A stretch of 37,524 nucleotides of DNA from an uncultured Oscillibacter sp. (GCA_900550685.1 URTS01000005.1:1-37524); one strand, 5' to 3'. Shown: positions 13,946-23,317, counted from the stretch's first letter. Program-made: numbers and translations. The notes: generated by a model from the letters alone, not told the origin.

Positions 13946-15408
13946 ATCCGATTCTCCCCTCTTCTGATATGGGTCCCTCTCCACAAGGAGGGGGCAAACA
14001 GCAGCAGCATGGGGAAGATCTCCAGCCGCCCCGCCAGCATGTCAAAGCTCAGCAGCAGCTTGGCCCAGGGGCTGAAGGCCCCAAAGTTCCCCGTGGGGCC
14101 CACCATGCCCAGGCCGGGGCCGATGTTGTTGATGCAGGCAGCCAGGGCCGTGAAGGTGGAGATCAGGTCGAAGCCGTCCAGACTCAGCAGCAGCCAGGAG
14201 ACGGCAAAGAGCAGCATGTACACGGAGAAGTAGGCCTGGACGCCCCGGACCTGCTTTTCCGGCAGGGCCCGGCCCTCCATCCGCACCCGGATCACCGCAT
14301 TGGGGTGGAGCATTTTCCGCATATCCGCATAGGCGGCCTTGGCCAGTGTCACCACCCGGGTGACCTTTAATCCGCCGCCGGTGGACCCGGCGCAGCCGCC
14401 CACAAACATCAGCAGCACCAGCACCGTCTTGGCATACCCCGGCCACTGCTCAAAGTCCGCCGTGGCGTAGCCGGTAGTGGTGACGATGGAGGACACCTGG
14501 AAAAAGGCGTGGCGCAGGGAGGTGCCCACGCTGCCGTAGAGCCGCAGGATGTTGGCGGCGATGGTAACGGTGGAGAAGGCCACGATGCCCAGATAGGCCC
14601 ACAGCTCCTCGGATTTCAGCACATCCCGGAACCGGCGGGCCAGCAGGAAATAGTAAAGGTTGAAATTGACGCCGAAGGCCAGCATCCCGATGCCTGTAAC
14701 GATGTCGATATAGGCGCTGTTGTAGGCGCCGATGCTGAGGTTCCGGCTGGAAAAGCCACCGGTGCCGGCGGTGCCGAAGGCATGGACGCAGGCTTCGAAC
14801 AGGTCCATGCCGCCCAGGAGCAGCAGCACGATCATGACCGCCGTCATCACAAAGTAAATACCGTAGAGGATCTTGGCGGTGTCGCTCATGCGGCTCACCA
14901 GCTTGCCCGCCGTGGGGCCGGGCATCTCCGCCCGGAGAATGTGCATGCTGTGGCCGTCGCTCATGGGCAGGATGGCCATGACAAACACCAGTACGCCCAT
15001 GCCCCCCACCCAGTGGGTGAAGCTCCGCCAGAACAAAGCCCCCCGGCTCAAGGGCTCCACAGCCATCAGGATGGATGCGCCGGTGGTGGTAAAGCCGGAA
15101 ACCGTTTCAAAAAAAGCGTCGATATAATGGGGGATGGCTCCGCAAAGTACGAAGGGTAGGGCCCCGAAGGCCGACATCACCAGCCACGCCAGGGCCACGG
15201 CCACAAAGCCGTCTTTGGCATAGAGGGCAGTACGCTCCGGCTTCCGGCTGCTGAGCGCACCGCCGCAGGCCGCTGTCAAAATGATGGACGCAATCCATGG
15301 CCAGAGTATTTCGCCGTACAGCGCCGCCGTGATGGCCGGCAGAACCAGAAGCCCCGCCTCTGTCAGCAATATGCGTCCCAACACAAAGCCGATCATCCGT
15401 GTATTCAT
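13942..15408 (-). CDS. trkH: Potassium uptake protein TrkH family
   Basis: A 488-residue membrane channel subunit of the Trk/Ktr K+ uptake system. The four-repeat architecture is visible, with selectivity-filter-type loops such as TVSGFTTTGASIL (first pore), AFGTAGTGGFSSRNLS (second), VSSIVTTTGYATADF (third) and a last pore near AACINNIGPGLGMVGPTGNF. Each has the conserved glycine expected of SKT-family transporters. It lies 9 bases after trkA, the cytoplasmic gating partner, so the pair forms a complete system. Its stop overlaps the aldolase start (ATGA). Whether transport is coupled to H+ or Na+ cannot be told. Confidence 0.93.
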   Translation of the reverse strand: MNTRMIGFVLGRILLTEAGLLVLPAITAALYGEILWPWIASIILTAACGGALSSRKPERTALYAKDGFVAVALAWLVMSAFGALPFVLCGAIPHYIDAFFETVSGFTTTGASILMAVEPLSRGALFWRSFTHWVGGMGVLVFVMAILPMSDGHSMHILRAEMPGPTAGKLVSRMSDTAKILYGIYFVMTAVMIVLLLLGGMDLFEACVHAFGTAGTGGFSSRNLSIGAYNSAYIDIVTGIGMLAFGVNFNLYYFLLARRFRDVLKSEELWAYLGIVAFSTVTIAANILRLYGSVGTSLRHAFFQVSSIVTTTGYATADFEQWPGYAKTVLVLLMFVGGCAGSTGGGLKVTRVVTLAKAAYADMRKMLHPNAVIRVRMEGRALPEKQVRGVQAYFSVYMLLFAVSWLLLSLDGFDLISTFTALAACINNIGPGLGMVGPTGNFGAFSPWAKLLLSFDMLAGRLEIFPMLLLFAPSLWRGTHIRRGENRI

Positions 15409-15417
15409 GGCGCCTCC

Positions 15418-16785
15418 TTAATCCTGGCTGAGGATATCGTGGATATCCTGCAGGGCAGCATCCTGGGTCACCACGATCACATCGTCCCCCACGCAGATGG
15501 CGTCATTGCCGCCGGGGATCAGGATGGTCCCGTTCCGGCGGACAATGCCCGCGATGAGGACGCCGGGCTTCAGCTTCAGGTCCCGCAGGGGCGTGTCCGC
15601 CAGGGTCACGCCTTTGTCCACGTGAAATTCCAGGGCCTCTACCGCGCCGCCCACCAGGCGGTGAAGGGTCTTGATCTGGGACCCGGCGGCACACTCCATG
15701 GCCCGGACGTACTGGACGATCAGCTCCGTTGTCACATCCCGGGCAGACACCACACTATCGATCATGCCCTCGCTGCTGACCAGCTCTGTCAGGGACCGGC
15801 GGTTGATCTTGGCCACTACCTTGCACCGCTCCGTCTGCCGGGAGGCGCACAGGGCCATGAGGATATTAGCTTCGTCGATGCCCGTCAGGGCCACGAAGGC
15901 GTCCGTCTGCTCGATGCCCTCCTCCGCCAGCAGCTCGCTGTCGGTGCCGTCGCCCTGAATGACCAGGGCCCGGGGCAGCTGTTCGCTGATCTGGGTGCAG
16001 CGGGCCTCGTTCTGGTCGATGATCTTCACACTCATGCCCATGTGCAGCAGCTCGTCCGCCAGATAGTAGCTCATTTTACTGGCGCCCACGATCATCACCG
16101 TGGATGCCTTCTTCCGGAAAACGCCCAGGTACTGGAAGAAGGCGGACAGCTGATCCGGTGCGGCGGTGACGTAGATCTTGTCCCCGCTTTTCAGCTGGAA
16201 ATCGCCGGAGGGAATGGTGGTCTCCCCCTTCCGGGACACGGCGCAGATCAGCACTCTGGCCCGGGCGTTTTTATAGATGTCCAGCAGCTGTACGCCGTTC
16301 AGGGCCGAATTCTCCGGCAGGCGGTACTCCACCAGCTCCAGCCGCCCCTTGGAGAAGGACTCCAGCTTCATAGCAGCCGGGAACCGCAGAACGCGGGCAA
16401 TCTCGTGGGCCGCCGCCTTCTCCGGGTTGATGGACATGGTGAGCCCCAGTTCCCCCCGCATGAACCGCAGCTGCGTCTCATACTCCGGGTTCCGAATGCG
16501 GGCGATGGTGTGGGCCACGCCCAGCTTCTTCGCCACCAGGCAGGCCAGAATATTGATCTCGTCGCTGGAGGTGGTGGCGATCAGCAGGTCTGCCTTTCCC
16601 ACCTCCGCCTCCTTCTGGACCTCGTAGCTGGCGCCGTTGCCGCAGACGCCCATCACGTCATACACATTGATAATGTTTTCAATGAGCCGGGGCTCCTGGT
16701 CGATGACGGTGACCCGGTGTTCCCGGATGAGCTGGGCGGTAAGGCTGGTGCCCACCTTGCCTGCTCCCACAACAATGATCTGCAT
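15418..16785 (-). CDS. trkA: Trk system potassium transporter TrkA
   Basis: A 455-residue cytoplasmic regulator with two tandem RCK units. The first Rossmann motif IIVVGAGKVGTSLTAQLI is at the N-terminus and the second, VMIVGASKMSYYLADELL, at about residue 230; both are NAD(H)- or nucleotide-binding. Each is followed by a TrkA-C domain (for example NSALNGVQLLDIYKNARARV and ADTPLRDLKLKPGVLIAGIV). This gives the four-domain layout of full-length TrkA. GGAAAGGAG precedes the ATG. It sits between gluQ (97 bases upstream) and trkH (9 bases downstream) on the minus strand. It gates TrkH in response to nucleotides. Confidence 0.95.
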   Translation of the reverse strand: MQIIVVGAGKVGTSLTAQLIREHRVTVIDQEPRLIENIINVYDVMGVCGNGASYEVQKEAEVGKADLLIATTSSDEINILACLVAKKLGVAHTIARIRNPEYETQLRFMRGELGLTMSINPEKAAAHEIARVLRFPAAMKLESFSKGRLELVEYRLPENSALNGVQLLDIYKNARARVLICAVSRKGETTIPSGDFQLKSGDKIYVTAAPDQLSAFFQYLGVFRKKASTVMIVGASKMSYYLADELLHMGMSVKIIDQNEARCTQISEQLPRALVIQGDGTDSELLAEEGIEQTDAFVALTGIDEANILMALCASRQTERCKVVAKINRRSLTELVSSEGMIDSVVSARDVTTELIVQYVRAMECAAGSQIKTLHRLVGGAVEALEFHVDKGVTLADTPLRDLKLKPGVLIAGIVRRNGTILIPGGNDAICVGDDVIVVTQDAALQDIHDILSQD

Positions 16786-16882
16786 GTCGCTCCTTTCCGG
16801 CGCCCAGCGCCGACCCGATCATCAGGTATGATGCACACATAATCGTGCAATTTTCTGAAAAAACAAACTGTTTTGAAAAAAC

Positions 16883-17827
16883 TTAACGGAAAAGCCCATC
16901 TGGGATACAAATATCTTCACATGGAACTTTGTCCCAGTCGAAGTCCGGCAGCAGGTCCGCCGCCGTTTTCGGCGCCGCCGAGGGGTTGAATCCAGCCAGA
17001 AAGGCCAGCCGCCCCAGGATCTCCTCTGGCGGCAGCGCCGTCTGTAAGCTGTCCAGGCCCACGGCGCCGTCCCGCTTGGAAAGGCGGCGGCCCTCCGCCG
17101 TCAGCAGCAGGGGGAAGTGGTAAAAGGCCGGAGGGGTCAGCCCAAGCAGATGGTAGAGGTACAGCTGCCGGGGGGTGGAGTCCAGCAGGTCCGCCCCGCG
17201 GACCACCTCCGTGACCCCCATGGCGGCGTCGTCCACCACCACGGCCAGCTGATAGGCAAACATGCCGTCGGACCGCCGGAGCAGAAAATCCCCGCAGTCC
17301 GCCGCCAGGTTTTCTTCGTACCGGCCCATGTGGCCGTCGGTAAAGCCCCAGGTCTCCTCCGGCACCGTCAGCCGCAGGGCCGGGGGCCGTTTTTTGCTCT
17401 TTTCCGCGATCTCCGCCGTCGTCAGACGGCGGCAGGTCCCGGCGTAGACCACCTGGCCGTCCTCCCGGTGGGGGGCCGATGCGGCGTGAAGCTCCGCCCG
17501 GGTGCAGAAGCAGGGGTATACCAGCCCCATCCCCTGCAATTTCTCCAATGCCGCCTGGTAAATCGCCGTCCGCTCACTCTGGTAATAGGGGCCGGTGCCA
17601 GCCTCTTTTCCGGGGCCGATGTCCCAGTCCAGGCCCAGCCACCGGAGGTCCGCTTCCATCTGCGCCGCGTACCGCCGGGGACACCGGGCGGTGTCCAGGT
17701 CCTCCACCCGCAGCAGGACCCGCCCGCCCTTCTGCCGGGCGGAGAGCCACACCAGCAGGGCGCACAGAAGGTTTCCCAGGTGGAGCCGCCCGCTGGGGGA
17801 GGGCGCAAAGCGGCCTGTGGTTTCCAT
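16883..17827 (-). CDS. gluQ: Glutamyl-Q tRNA(Asp) synthetase
   Basis: A 314-residue truncated paralogue of glutamyl-tRNA synthetase lacking the anticodon-binding domain. The family attaches glutamate to queuosine at position 34 of tRNA-Asp. The HIGH-type motif appears as SGRLHLGN (about residues 11-18), the KMSKS-type motif as RLSKRDGA (about residue 247), and the GluQ-specific zinc site as C-x-C (PCFCTR) plus a later Tyr and Cys (YAGTCRR). The start at 17827 follows AGGGAGG and begins METTGRFAPSPSGRLHLGN, the canonical N-terminus; a longer frame to 17983 crosses the promoter. It heads the minus-strand run that continues with trkA and trkH. Confidence 0.92.
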   Translation of the reverse strand: METTGRFAPSPSGRLHLGNLLCALLVWLSARQKGGRVLLRVEDLDTARCPRRYAAQMEADLRWLGLDWDIGPGKEAGTGPYYQSERTAIYQAALEKLQGMGLVYPCFCTRAELHAASAPHREDGQVVYAGTCRRLTTAEIAEKSKKRPPALRLTVPEETWGFTDGHMGRYEENLAADCGDFLLRRSDGMFAYQLAVVVDDAAMGVTEVVRGADLLDSTPRQLYLYHLLGLTPPAFYHFPLLLTAEGRRLSKRDGAVGLDSLQTALPPEEILGRLAFLAGFNPSAAPKTAADLLPDFDWDKVPCEDICIPDGLFR

Positions 17828-17867
17828 GGCGTTCCTCCCTCCGGGCATAAATCCCCAATTTAACGCT

Positions 17868-17896
17868 ATTATACTCCATTCCCTTCTGCAAGGCAA
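17868..17896 (-). promoter_or_regulatory. Promoter of gluQ
   Basis: On the minus strand TTGCCT (17891-17896) and a perfect TATAAT (17868-17873) are 17 bases apart, about 40 bases upstream of the gluQ start. It is divergent from the SRP RNA promoter. Confidence 0.7.
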
Positions 17897-17943
17897 GTAT
17901 CCGCCCCCCAGGAAAGCTTTGTCCGCGGTTTTGAAATTTCCAG

Positions 17944-17972
17944 TTGATAATTCCGAAAATATATCGTATAAT
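17944..17972 (+). promoter_or_regulatory. Promoter of the SRP RNA gene
   Basis: TTGATA (17944-17949) and a perfect TATAAT (17967-17972) at 17-base spacing, starting transcription near 17979-17982. Confidence 0.75.
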
Positions 17973-17983
17973 AGTAGCCGCAA

Positions 17984-18128
17984 TTCATCCTCCGCTTGCA
18001 GACGCGGAGCCGGTCTCGCGCAATGGAGCCCCGTGAACCATGTCAGGCGGGGAACCGAGCAGCATTAAGCGGGATGTTCCATGTGCCGCGAGGACGCCGG
18101 TTCCGTGTCTGCAAACGGAGGATGCTTT
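17984..18128 (+). ncRNA. ffs: Signal recognition particle RNA (bacterial small type)
   Basis: The RNA component of the signal recognition particle, which binds Ffh and targets nascent membrane proteins. The ends pair over a long distance: CATCCTCCG (17986-17994) with CGGAGGATG (18116-18124), continuing through TTGCAGAC/GTCTGCAA. The apical conserved domain is recognisable in CATGTCAGGCGGGGAACCGA with GAGCAGCATTAAGCGGG, which contains the GGAA tetraloop and the AGCAGCA internal loop bound by the Ffh M domain. A T-rich tail (CTTTTCATTTT) follows. It lies directly upstream of dnaX, a common arrangement in Firmicutes. Exact ends are approximate. Confidence 0.88.
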
Positions 18129-18152
18129 TCATTTTAAGAGGGGGTGTGTTCC

Positions 18153-19911
18153 GTGTATCAGGCGCTGTACCGCAAGTGGCGGCCCAAGGTGTTCTCCGAC
18201 GTTATCGGACAGGAGCACATCACCGAGACACTGAAAAAACAGGTGGCAGAGGGCCGCACCTCCCACGCCTACCTTTTCACCGGCACCCGGGGCACCGGCA
18301 AGACCACCTGCGCCAAAATTCTGGCCAAGGCCGTCAACTGCGAACACCCGGTCAACGGCGACCCCTGCTGCCAGTGCCCCAGCTGCGTGGGGCTGGAAAA
18401 CGGCAGCTTTCTGGACGTGCTGGAGCTGGACGCCGCCTCCAACAACGGCGTGGACCAGGTCCGGGCCCTGCGGGACGAGGCCATCTACGCCCCCGCCAAC
18501 GTGAAAAAGCGGGTCTACATCGTGGACGAGGTCCACATGCTGTCCACGGCGGCCTTCAACGCTTTGCTGAAAATTCTGGAGGAGCCCCCGGCCCACCTGA
18601 TGTTCATTCTGGCCACCACGGAGCTCCACAAGGTGCCCGCCACCATCCTTTCCCGGTGCCAGCGGTATTCCTTCAAGCGCATCCTGCCTAAGGACATTGC
18701 CAAACGGCTGACCTATGTGGCCCAGCAGGAGCAGATCGACCTGACGCCTGACGGCGCGGAACTGCTCTCCCGCCTGGCGGACGGCGCCCTGCGGGACGGT
18801 CTCAGCCTTCTGGACCAGTGCGCCGCCGCAGGCGGCACGGTGGACAGCCGGGCCGTGCTGGAGGTGCTGGGTCTGGCAGGCAATTTGCAGACCGCCCAGC
18901 TGATGCAGGACATTCTGGACCGCAACGCCCAGGCGGCGCTGCTGCTTTTGAACGAACTCTATGCCGGCGGCAAGGACGTGGGCGCGGTGCTGGGCGAGCT
19001 GTCCACCTTGACCCGGGACCTGCTGCTGCGGAAAACCGCCCCGGAGGGCGGCGCGGCCCTGCTGTCCGGCGGCTTTGACAGCGCCACCCTGGACAAGCTG
19101 GGCAAGGGCGTTCCCGCCAACCGCTTTCTCTATCTGGCTTCCACCCTGCAGAAGGCGGCGGCCGATCTCTATTACAGCGCCGACCGGCGCACCGACGCGG
19201 AGCTGTGCTTGCTGCGGCGACCTGACGGCCCTGGAAAATCGGGTCACCCGGCTGGAAGACGCTCTGGAGCGAGGCGCGGAGATCCGCACCGCCGTGAAGC
19301 AGAGCGTCGCCGCTGCGGAACCGCCCCAAGCGGTGGAAAAGCCCGCCCCCCGGCCTGCCAAGGCAGCTCCGCCCCCTGCAGAGGACCCGCCCCCTTGGGA
19401 CGAGCCGCCCCTGCCGGAGGAACCGCCCATGCGGGAGGAGCCCGGTGAACGGGTCTTTGACATCCCGGCGGACGCTGTCCCTGTCCGGCCTGCGGCCCCT
19501 CAGGCCCCGGCCGTCCGGGAAAGCGTGCCGCAGCGACAGAGCGCGTCCATCCCCGCCGCCCCCAAGGCATCGCCTTCGGCAGCCTCCGCTGTCAGCGGAG
19601 GAAACTGGTGGCGGTCCCTGGCGGAAAACTGCAAGGGCCAGCTGCCTCCCATGTACCGGGCCTTCCTGGAACTGTGCGGCGGCTCGCTGGCAGGGAATCA
19701 GGTAACGGTTTACGCCCCGGACGAGATCACCCTGAACCGGCTGGACAACGACCGGGTGCGGGGCATTCTGGCCGCTGAGGCGGAAAAGGCCTCCGGCCAG
19801 GCGGTGCGGATCCTCTTCCAGGTGGGAGAAGCCCCCAAGGCATCGCCCCAGGAAAACCTGAAAAGCCTGCTGGAATTTGGCAGCAGGTTTGACAATATTG
19901 AAATCAAATAA
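18153..19911 (+). CDS. dnaX: DNA polymerase III subunit gamma/tau, with an internal frameshift
   Basis: DnaX is the AAA+ motor of the sliding-clamp loader. The start GTG 18153 gives MYQALYRKWRPKVFSDVIGQ, the canonical N-terminus, after AGAGGGGG. Walker A is GTRGTGKTTCAK (about residues 45-56), the four zinc cysteines lie in CEHPVNGDPCCQCPSC, Walker B is YIVDEVHMLS, the SRC sensor is ILSRCQRYSF. Domains II and III continue to about residue 354 (RRTDAELCLLR). There the frame is lost near 19213-19220. The remaining conserved sequence (DLTALENRVTRLEDALE, a Pro-rich linker, and the C-terminal domain NWWRSLAENC to FDNIEIK) is one frame over and ends at 19911. The zero frame alone stops at 19448 after about 78 out-of-frame residues. 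No A-rich slippery site is present. Probably a sequence error or short deletion in an essential gene. Confidence 0.85.
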
Positions 19912-19926
19912 AAGGAGAAATTTACT

Positions 19927-20289
19927 ATGGGTTACAGTGCACGCCGTGGATTCACCAACGGCAAGATTTCCGGAGCCGCCCGTCAGGCTGAGCTTCAGCA
20001 GAAGATCGCGGTCATGCAGGAGAAGATGACCGCCGCCCAGGACGCCGTGGAGGCCCAGGAGTTCACCGCCAGCGTCGGCGGCGGTGTTGTGGAGGCCAAG
20101 GTCAACGGCAAGAAGGAAGTCCTCTCCGTGAACATCAAGCCGGAGGCCGTGGACCCCGAGGATGTGGAGATGCTGCAGGACCTGGTGGTCTCCGCCGTCA
20201 ACGAGGCTCTGCGCCAGGCCGGCGAAGCCATGGACAAGAGCATGGAGGGCGTCACCGGCGGTCTGGACCTCAGCGGCTTCGGACTGTAA
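19927..20289 (+). CDS. ebfC: YbaB/EbfC family nucleoid-associated protein
   Basis: A 120-residue small DNA-binding protein of the YbaB/EbfC family. The N-terminal helix RQAELQQKIAVMQEKMTAAQ is the long dimerising helix. The central beta hairpin follows (EFTASVGGGVVEAKVNGKKE), and the C-terminal helix contains LQDLVVSAVNEALRQAGEAM. A glycine-rich tail (GGLDLSGFGL) ends the protein. It follows dnaX by 15 bases with AAAGGAG before the ATG, the usual dnaX-ebfC order. recR, normally third, is absent; a terminator closes the unit instead. Confidence 0.93.
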   Translation: MGYSARRGFTNGKISGAARQAELQQKIAVMQEKMTAAQDAVEAQEFTASVGGGVVEAKVNGKKEVLSVNIKPEAVDPEDVEMLQDLVVSAVNEALRQAGEAMDKSMEGVTGGLDLSGFGL

Positions 20290-20304
20290 GCGGCAGCAAT
20301 TAAG

Positions 20305-20332
20305 AGAGCGGAGCAAAAGCTCCGCTCTTTTT
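20305..20332 (+). terminator. Intrinsic terminator after ebfC
   Basis: AGAGCGGAGC (20305-20314) pairs with 20319-20328 around an AAAA loop, followed by a T-run. Confidence 0.9.
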
Positions 20333-20358
20333 GGAATTTAAAACCGATAGGAGGACCT

Positions 20359-22170
20359 ATGAAAAAAAGAATCCTGGCGGCGGCGCTGTGTCTGAGCCTG
20401 CTGTCCGGCTGCGGGGCCGCTCCGGCGGAACTGCCGGAACCGGAACAGCCGGAAAACAGTTCCGCTGTCGCCTATGTCCCCCTGGACGACCGGCCGGACA
20501 ACGTGGGCCGGGTGCAGTATCTGGCGGAAAGTCTGGGCTACACCCTGCACATGCCGGAGGAATGGATGTACAAGACCCTGCTGGACGGGCAGGCAGAGGA
20601 CTACTATACGGAAAACGGCCTGACGGTCGCGGCAGAAACCGGGCAGGCCGGTTCTCCCACCGACCTTTACGACTGGGTGCTGGAGCAGGAGGCGGCAGGC
20701 TGCGACCGCTACATTCTCTCCATGGACCAGCTGCTCTACGGCGGGCTGGTGGCCTCCCGTCTGGCAGGCACCACCGCAGTGCGCAATGGGGAAGCCTGGT
20801 CCCTGACGAAACTGATGGAGGATCTGCTGTCCGCTCTGGCCGCCGACCCCAACAACGAGGTCTGGCTGCTGGACAGCGTCATGCGGCTGGCCCCCACCGT
20901 GGGCTATATGGACGGCTCCCTGGAGTACTACAACGCCATGCGGACCTTTGGCGCGGCTCCACGGAAAACCCTTACCGGCAGCGAACTGACTCTGGACAAC
21001 ATCCGGGCCACCTACGGCACGGACGCCAATGGCAATGATCTGCTGGACTTCGGCGGTGACAGCGCCCTGTACGACAGCGCCCTTCGCTACATGGAGCACC
21101 GGATCAACAAGCTGACCCTCAGCGGGGATCTGCTGGAAACCGTGGACCGGCTGGACAGCGGCCGGTTCCACGTGCTCATCGGCATTGACGATTCCTCCTC
21201 CGAGGACTGCATCCAGAAAAACGAGATCGCCTATCTCCGGGCTCGCCTGCGGGCGGGGGATGTGATCCTCTCCGGCGTGGACGACCTGGCCTTCAAGGCA
21301 GTGGCAAAGCTGTATCTCGGTGAGACCGGCTGGAACGGTGCTGCTGCTAATGTGCAGTATTTCGGCGGCACGGAGGACCAGCCCGCCTGCGACTACGACT
21401 ACAAACCCCTGACGGAGATCGTGGCGGAGCATCTGGACTACTTTGACCTGACGGCGGAGGACACCCCCGTTTTTGCAGACTTCTATGTGCTGGTGCTGAC
21501 CCAGCCGGCGGATTCTTCCCAGAAGCAAACCTATATCAAGGACCTGATCCAGGTCCTCAAGCAGCGGCTGGACGCCAACCTGCCGGTGATCCTCATCGAC
21601 GCTGGAAACGGCCAGTATGGTACCGCCTTCCACGACGCATTGACGAAGGAAACGGAGCTGGGCAAGCTGCTGAGCTACGTTGGGTTCCTGGACATGGCCA
21701 TCGTTACCGGCACGGCCCTGAGCCACGGCGTGGCCCGCTACGCCCATCTGATCCGGGGCACCACCTCCCAGGCGGAAGAGGAAGCCTTCTGCAAGACCCT
21801 GGCGGACAGCATTCTGAAGGACTTCTGCTACAAAAACGTGGTGCGGGAGGACATTCTCGCCTACGTCCGGAACGATCTGGGCGGCGATCCCAACAATTTC
21901 TGCCAGCCGGAGCTGGACCTGGATGTCATCGTGGACCGGCTGGCCTCCGGCATGGAGATTGCCGCGGCCCCGGTGCTGAAAAACCTGGAGCACAGCAACC
22001 TGCTCATCGGCCTGAAGCCCCATGTGGATACCACTCTGGCAGGCTGGGGCGCGGTCAGCCTTTCCAACTACCGCTTCCCCTGGTACCGGGCCTTTGAGAT
22101 CGACATGGATCTGGATATTGCGCCACTGACCCAGCCCCATAAGGACATTCTGGGCATCTATTACCGGTAA
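20359..22170 (+). CDS. DUF4127 family lipoprotein
   Basis: A 603-residue secreted protein of the DUF4127 family. The N-terminus MKKRILAAALCLSLLSGCG is a lipoprotein signal with lipobox LSGC, so the mature protein should be anchored to the outer face of the membrane. The mature part begins with the family hallmark YVPLDDRPDN (about residues 39-48). Other conserved segments are SMDQLLYGGLVASR, IGIDDSSSEDCIQKNE, LIDAGNGQYGTAF and DVLVLTQ-like strands (YVLVLTQPAD). The conserved Asp, Arg and His residues suggest an enzyme, but no reaction is established. A ribosome binding site (AGGAGG) precedes it; it is monocistronic with a strong terminator. Family confidence is high; function unknown. Confidence 0.87.
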   Translation: MKKRILAAALCLSLLSGCGAAPAELPEPEQPENSSAVAYVPLDDRPDNVGRVQYLAESLGYTLHMPEEWMYKTLLDGQAEDYYTENGLTVAAETGQAGSPTDLYDWVLEQEAAGCDRYILSMDQLLYGGLVASRLAGTTAVRNGEAWSLTKLMEDLLSALAADPNNEVWLLDSVMRLAPTVGYMDGSLEYYNAMRTFGAAPRKTLTGSELTLDNIRATYGTDANGNDLLDFGGDSALYDSALRYMEHRINKLTLSGDLLETVDRLDSGRFHVLIGIDDSSSEDCIQKNEIAYLRARLRAGDVILSGVDDLAFKAVAKLYLGETGWNGAAANVQYFGGTEDQPACDYDYKPLTEIVAEHLDYFDLTAEDTPVFADFYVLVLTQPADSSQKQTYIKDLIQVLKQRLDANLPVILIDAGNGQYGTAFHDALTKETELGKLLSYVGFLDMAIVTGTALSHGVARYAHLIRGTTSQAEEEAFCKTLADSILKDFCYKNVVREDILAYVRNDLGGDPNNFCQPELDLDVIVDRLASGMEIAAAPVLKNLEHSNLLIGLKPHVDTTLAGWGAVSLSNYRFPWYRAFEIDMDLDIAPLTQPHKDILGIYYR

Positions 22171-22207
22171 AAAAAGTTCCTCTGCCGTAAGGCAGAGGAA
22201 CTTTTTT
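22171..22207 (+). terminator. Bidirectional intrinsic terminator
   Basis: AAAAAGTTCCTCTGCC (22171-22186) pairs with 22191-22206 around a GTAA loop, with A-run and T-run flanks. It separates the converging DUF4127 and aldo/keto reductase genes. Confidence 0.9.
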
Positions 22208-22244
22208 GCGAAAACTGATACAGGTTCACAGGCGAAGGCCGGTT

Positions 22245-23192
22245 TCAGCCCAGATTTTCAGCGATGGCCCTGTCCAGAGCCGCCATTTCCTCCGGCGTCA
22301 GGGACCAGTCAAAGGCGGCGGCGTTCTGGGCCACCTTCTCCCGGTGCTGGGCGCCCACGATGCAGGTGGACACGAAGTCCTTCTGGGCGCACCAGTTCAG
22401 GGCGATCTGGGACAGGGGCACGCCGTGCTCCGCGGAGAAGCCGTCCATCACCTTCAGCAGCTCCATGACCTTGGAGAACGTGGGTTCCTGGAAGTGCTTG
22501 TAGAAGCGGTTGCGGCTGTCACTGGGGGCAAAGGTGCGGGGTTCCCGGAAGGCGCCGGTAAGGATGCCGCCGCCCAGGGAGCCGTAGGTCATCACGCCCA
22601 TGCCCTGCTCCGCCGCCCAGCGGATCAGGGACTCATCGTCCCGGTGGACCATGGAGTACTGGGGCTGATAGGCTTCGATGGGACAGTACTGGCCCGCTTC
22701 CTCCATCTGGGCCTGGGAGAAGTTGGACACGCCCACATGGCGGATCTTGCCCTCTTCCTTCAACTTGGTCAACTCAGCCATAGTCTCTGCAAAGGGGGTG
22801 TTGGGATCCGGCCAGTGGATCAGCATCAGGTCCACATAGTCCGTCCGCAGGTTCCGCAGGGAGTCCTCGCACTGCCTGCGGATGCCAGCGGCGGAACCAT
22901 CCCGGCGATAGGTCACGCCGTCCACGAACACGTTGCCGCACTTGGTGGAGATATACATCTTGTCACGGACGCCCATGTCCGCCAGAGCCTCGCCCAGGCA
23001 CCGCTCCGCCGCGCCTGCGTTATAGGCGGGAGCCGTGTCAAAGAAGTTCACACCGGCCTCCACTGCTGCGCGGATGGCATCCTGCCGGACGGACTTGGGG
23101 TTGTCGTCCCAGCCGACACCGCCTATGCCCCAGGTGCCCAGGGTCATTTCGGATACCTGCATGCCCGTTTTGCCGAATTCTTTATATCTCAT
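22245..23192 (-). CDS. Aldo/keto reductase
   Basis: A 315-residue NAD(P)H-dependent oxidoreductase with the (beta/alpha)8 fold. The catalytic tetrad is visible: Asp and Tyr in FFDTAPAYNAGAAE, Lys in MYISTKCG, His in LMLIHWPDP. The N-terminus MRYKEFGKTGMQVSEMTLGT and the cofactor-loop segment GVSNFSQAQMEE are typical of the AKR/YajO-type group; the C-terminal segment LNWCAQKDFVSTCIVGAQ lies near the NADP binding loop. GAAAGGACG precedes the ATG. It is monocistronic. The physiological aldehyde or ketone is unknown. Confidence 0.92.
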   Translation of the reverse strand: MRYKEFGKTGMQVSEMTLGTWGIGGVGWDDNPKSVRQDAIRAAVEAGVNFFDTAPAYNAGAAERCLGEALADMGVRDKMYISTKCGNVFVDGVTYRRDGSAAGIRRQCEDSLRNLRTDYVDLMLIHWPDPNTPFAETMAELTKLKEEGKIRHVGVSNFSQAQMEEAGQYCPIEAYQPQYSMVHRDDESLIRWAAEQGMGVMTYGSLGGGILTGAFREPRTFAPSDSRNRFYKHFQEPTFSKVMELLKVMDGFSAEHGVPLSQIALNWCAQKDFVSTCIVGAQHREKVAQNAAAFDWSLTPEEMAALDRAIAENLG

Positions 23193-23280
23193 TGCCGTAC
23201 GTCCTTTCTTGTATCAGGCTGTGCCTTCACTATACGTGCCGTTCCGCCCATTTGTCAAGTGGAGGAAGATTTCCTGCAAA

Positions 23281-23317
23281 TAAAAAATTGCCCTCCCGGA
23301 AAACCGGAAGGGCAATT
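23281..23317 (-). terminator. Intrinsic terminator of the membrane protein gene
   Basis: A 14-bp stem with one mismatch (23286-23299 with 23304-23317), TTTT loop on the minus strand, followed by TTTTTTA. It ends the minus-strand gene at 23328-24068. Confidence 0.85.

Noticed and set aside
13305..14045. Aldolase read as one 246-codon gene starting inside trkH
   Set aside because: The first 45 or so residues are out-of-frame trkH sequence; the ribosome binding site and family-like N-terminus place the start at 13945 in another frame.
19205..19225. Programmed -1 frameshifting in dnaX as in E. coli
   Set aside because: The A AAA AAG slippery heptamer is absent and the required shift is +1 relative to the zero frame, so the E. 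coli mechanism does not apply.
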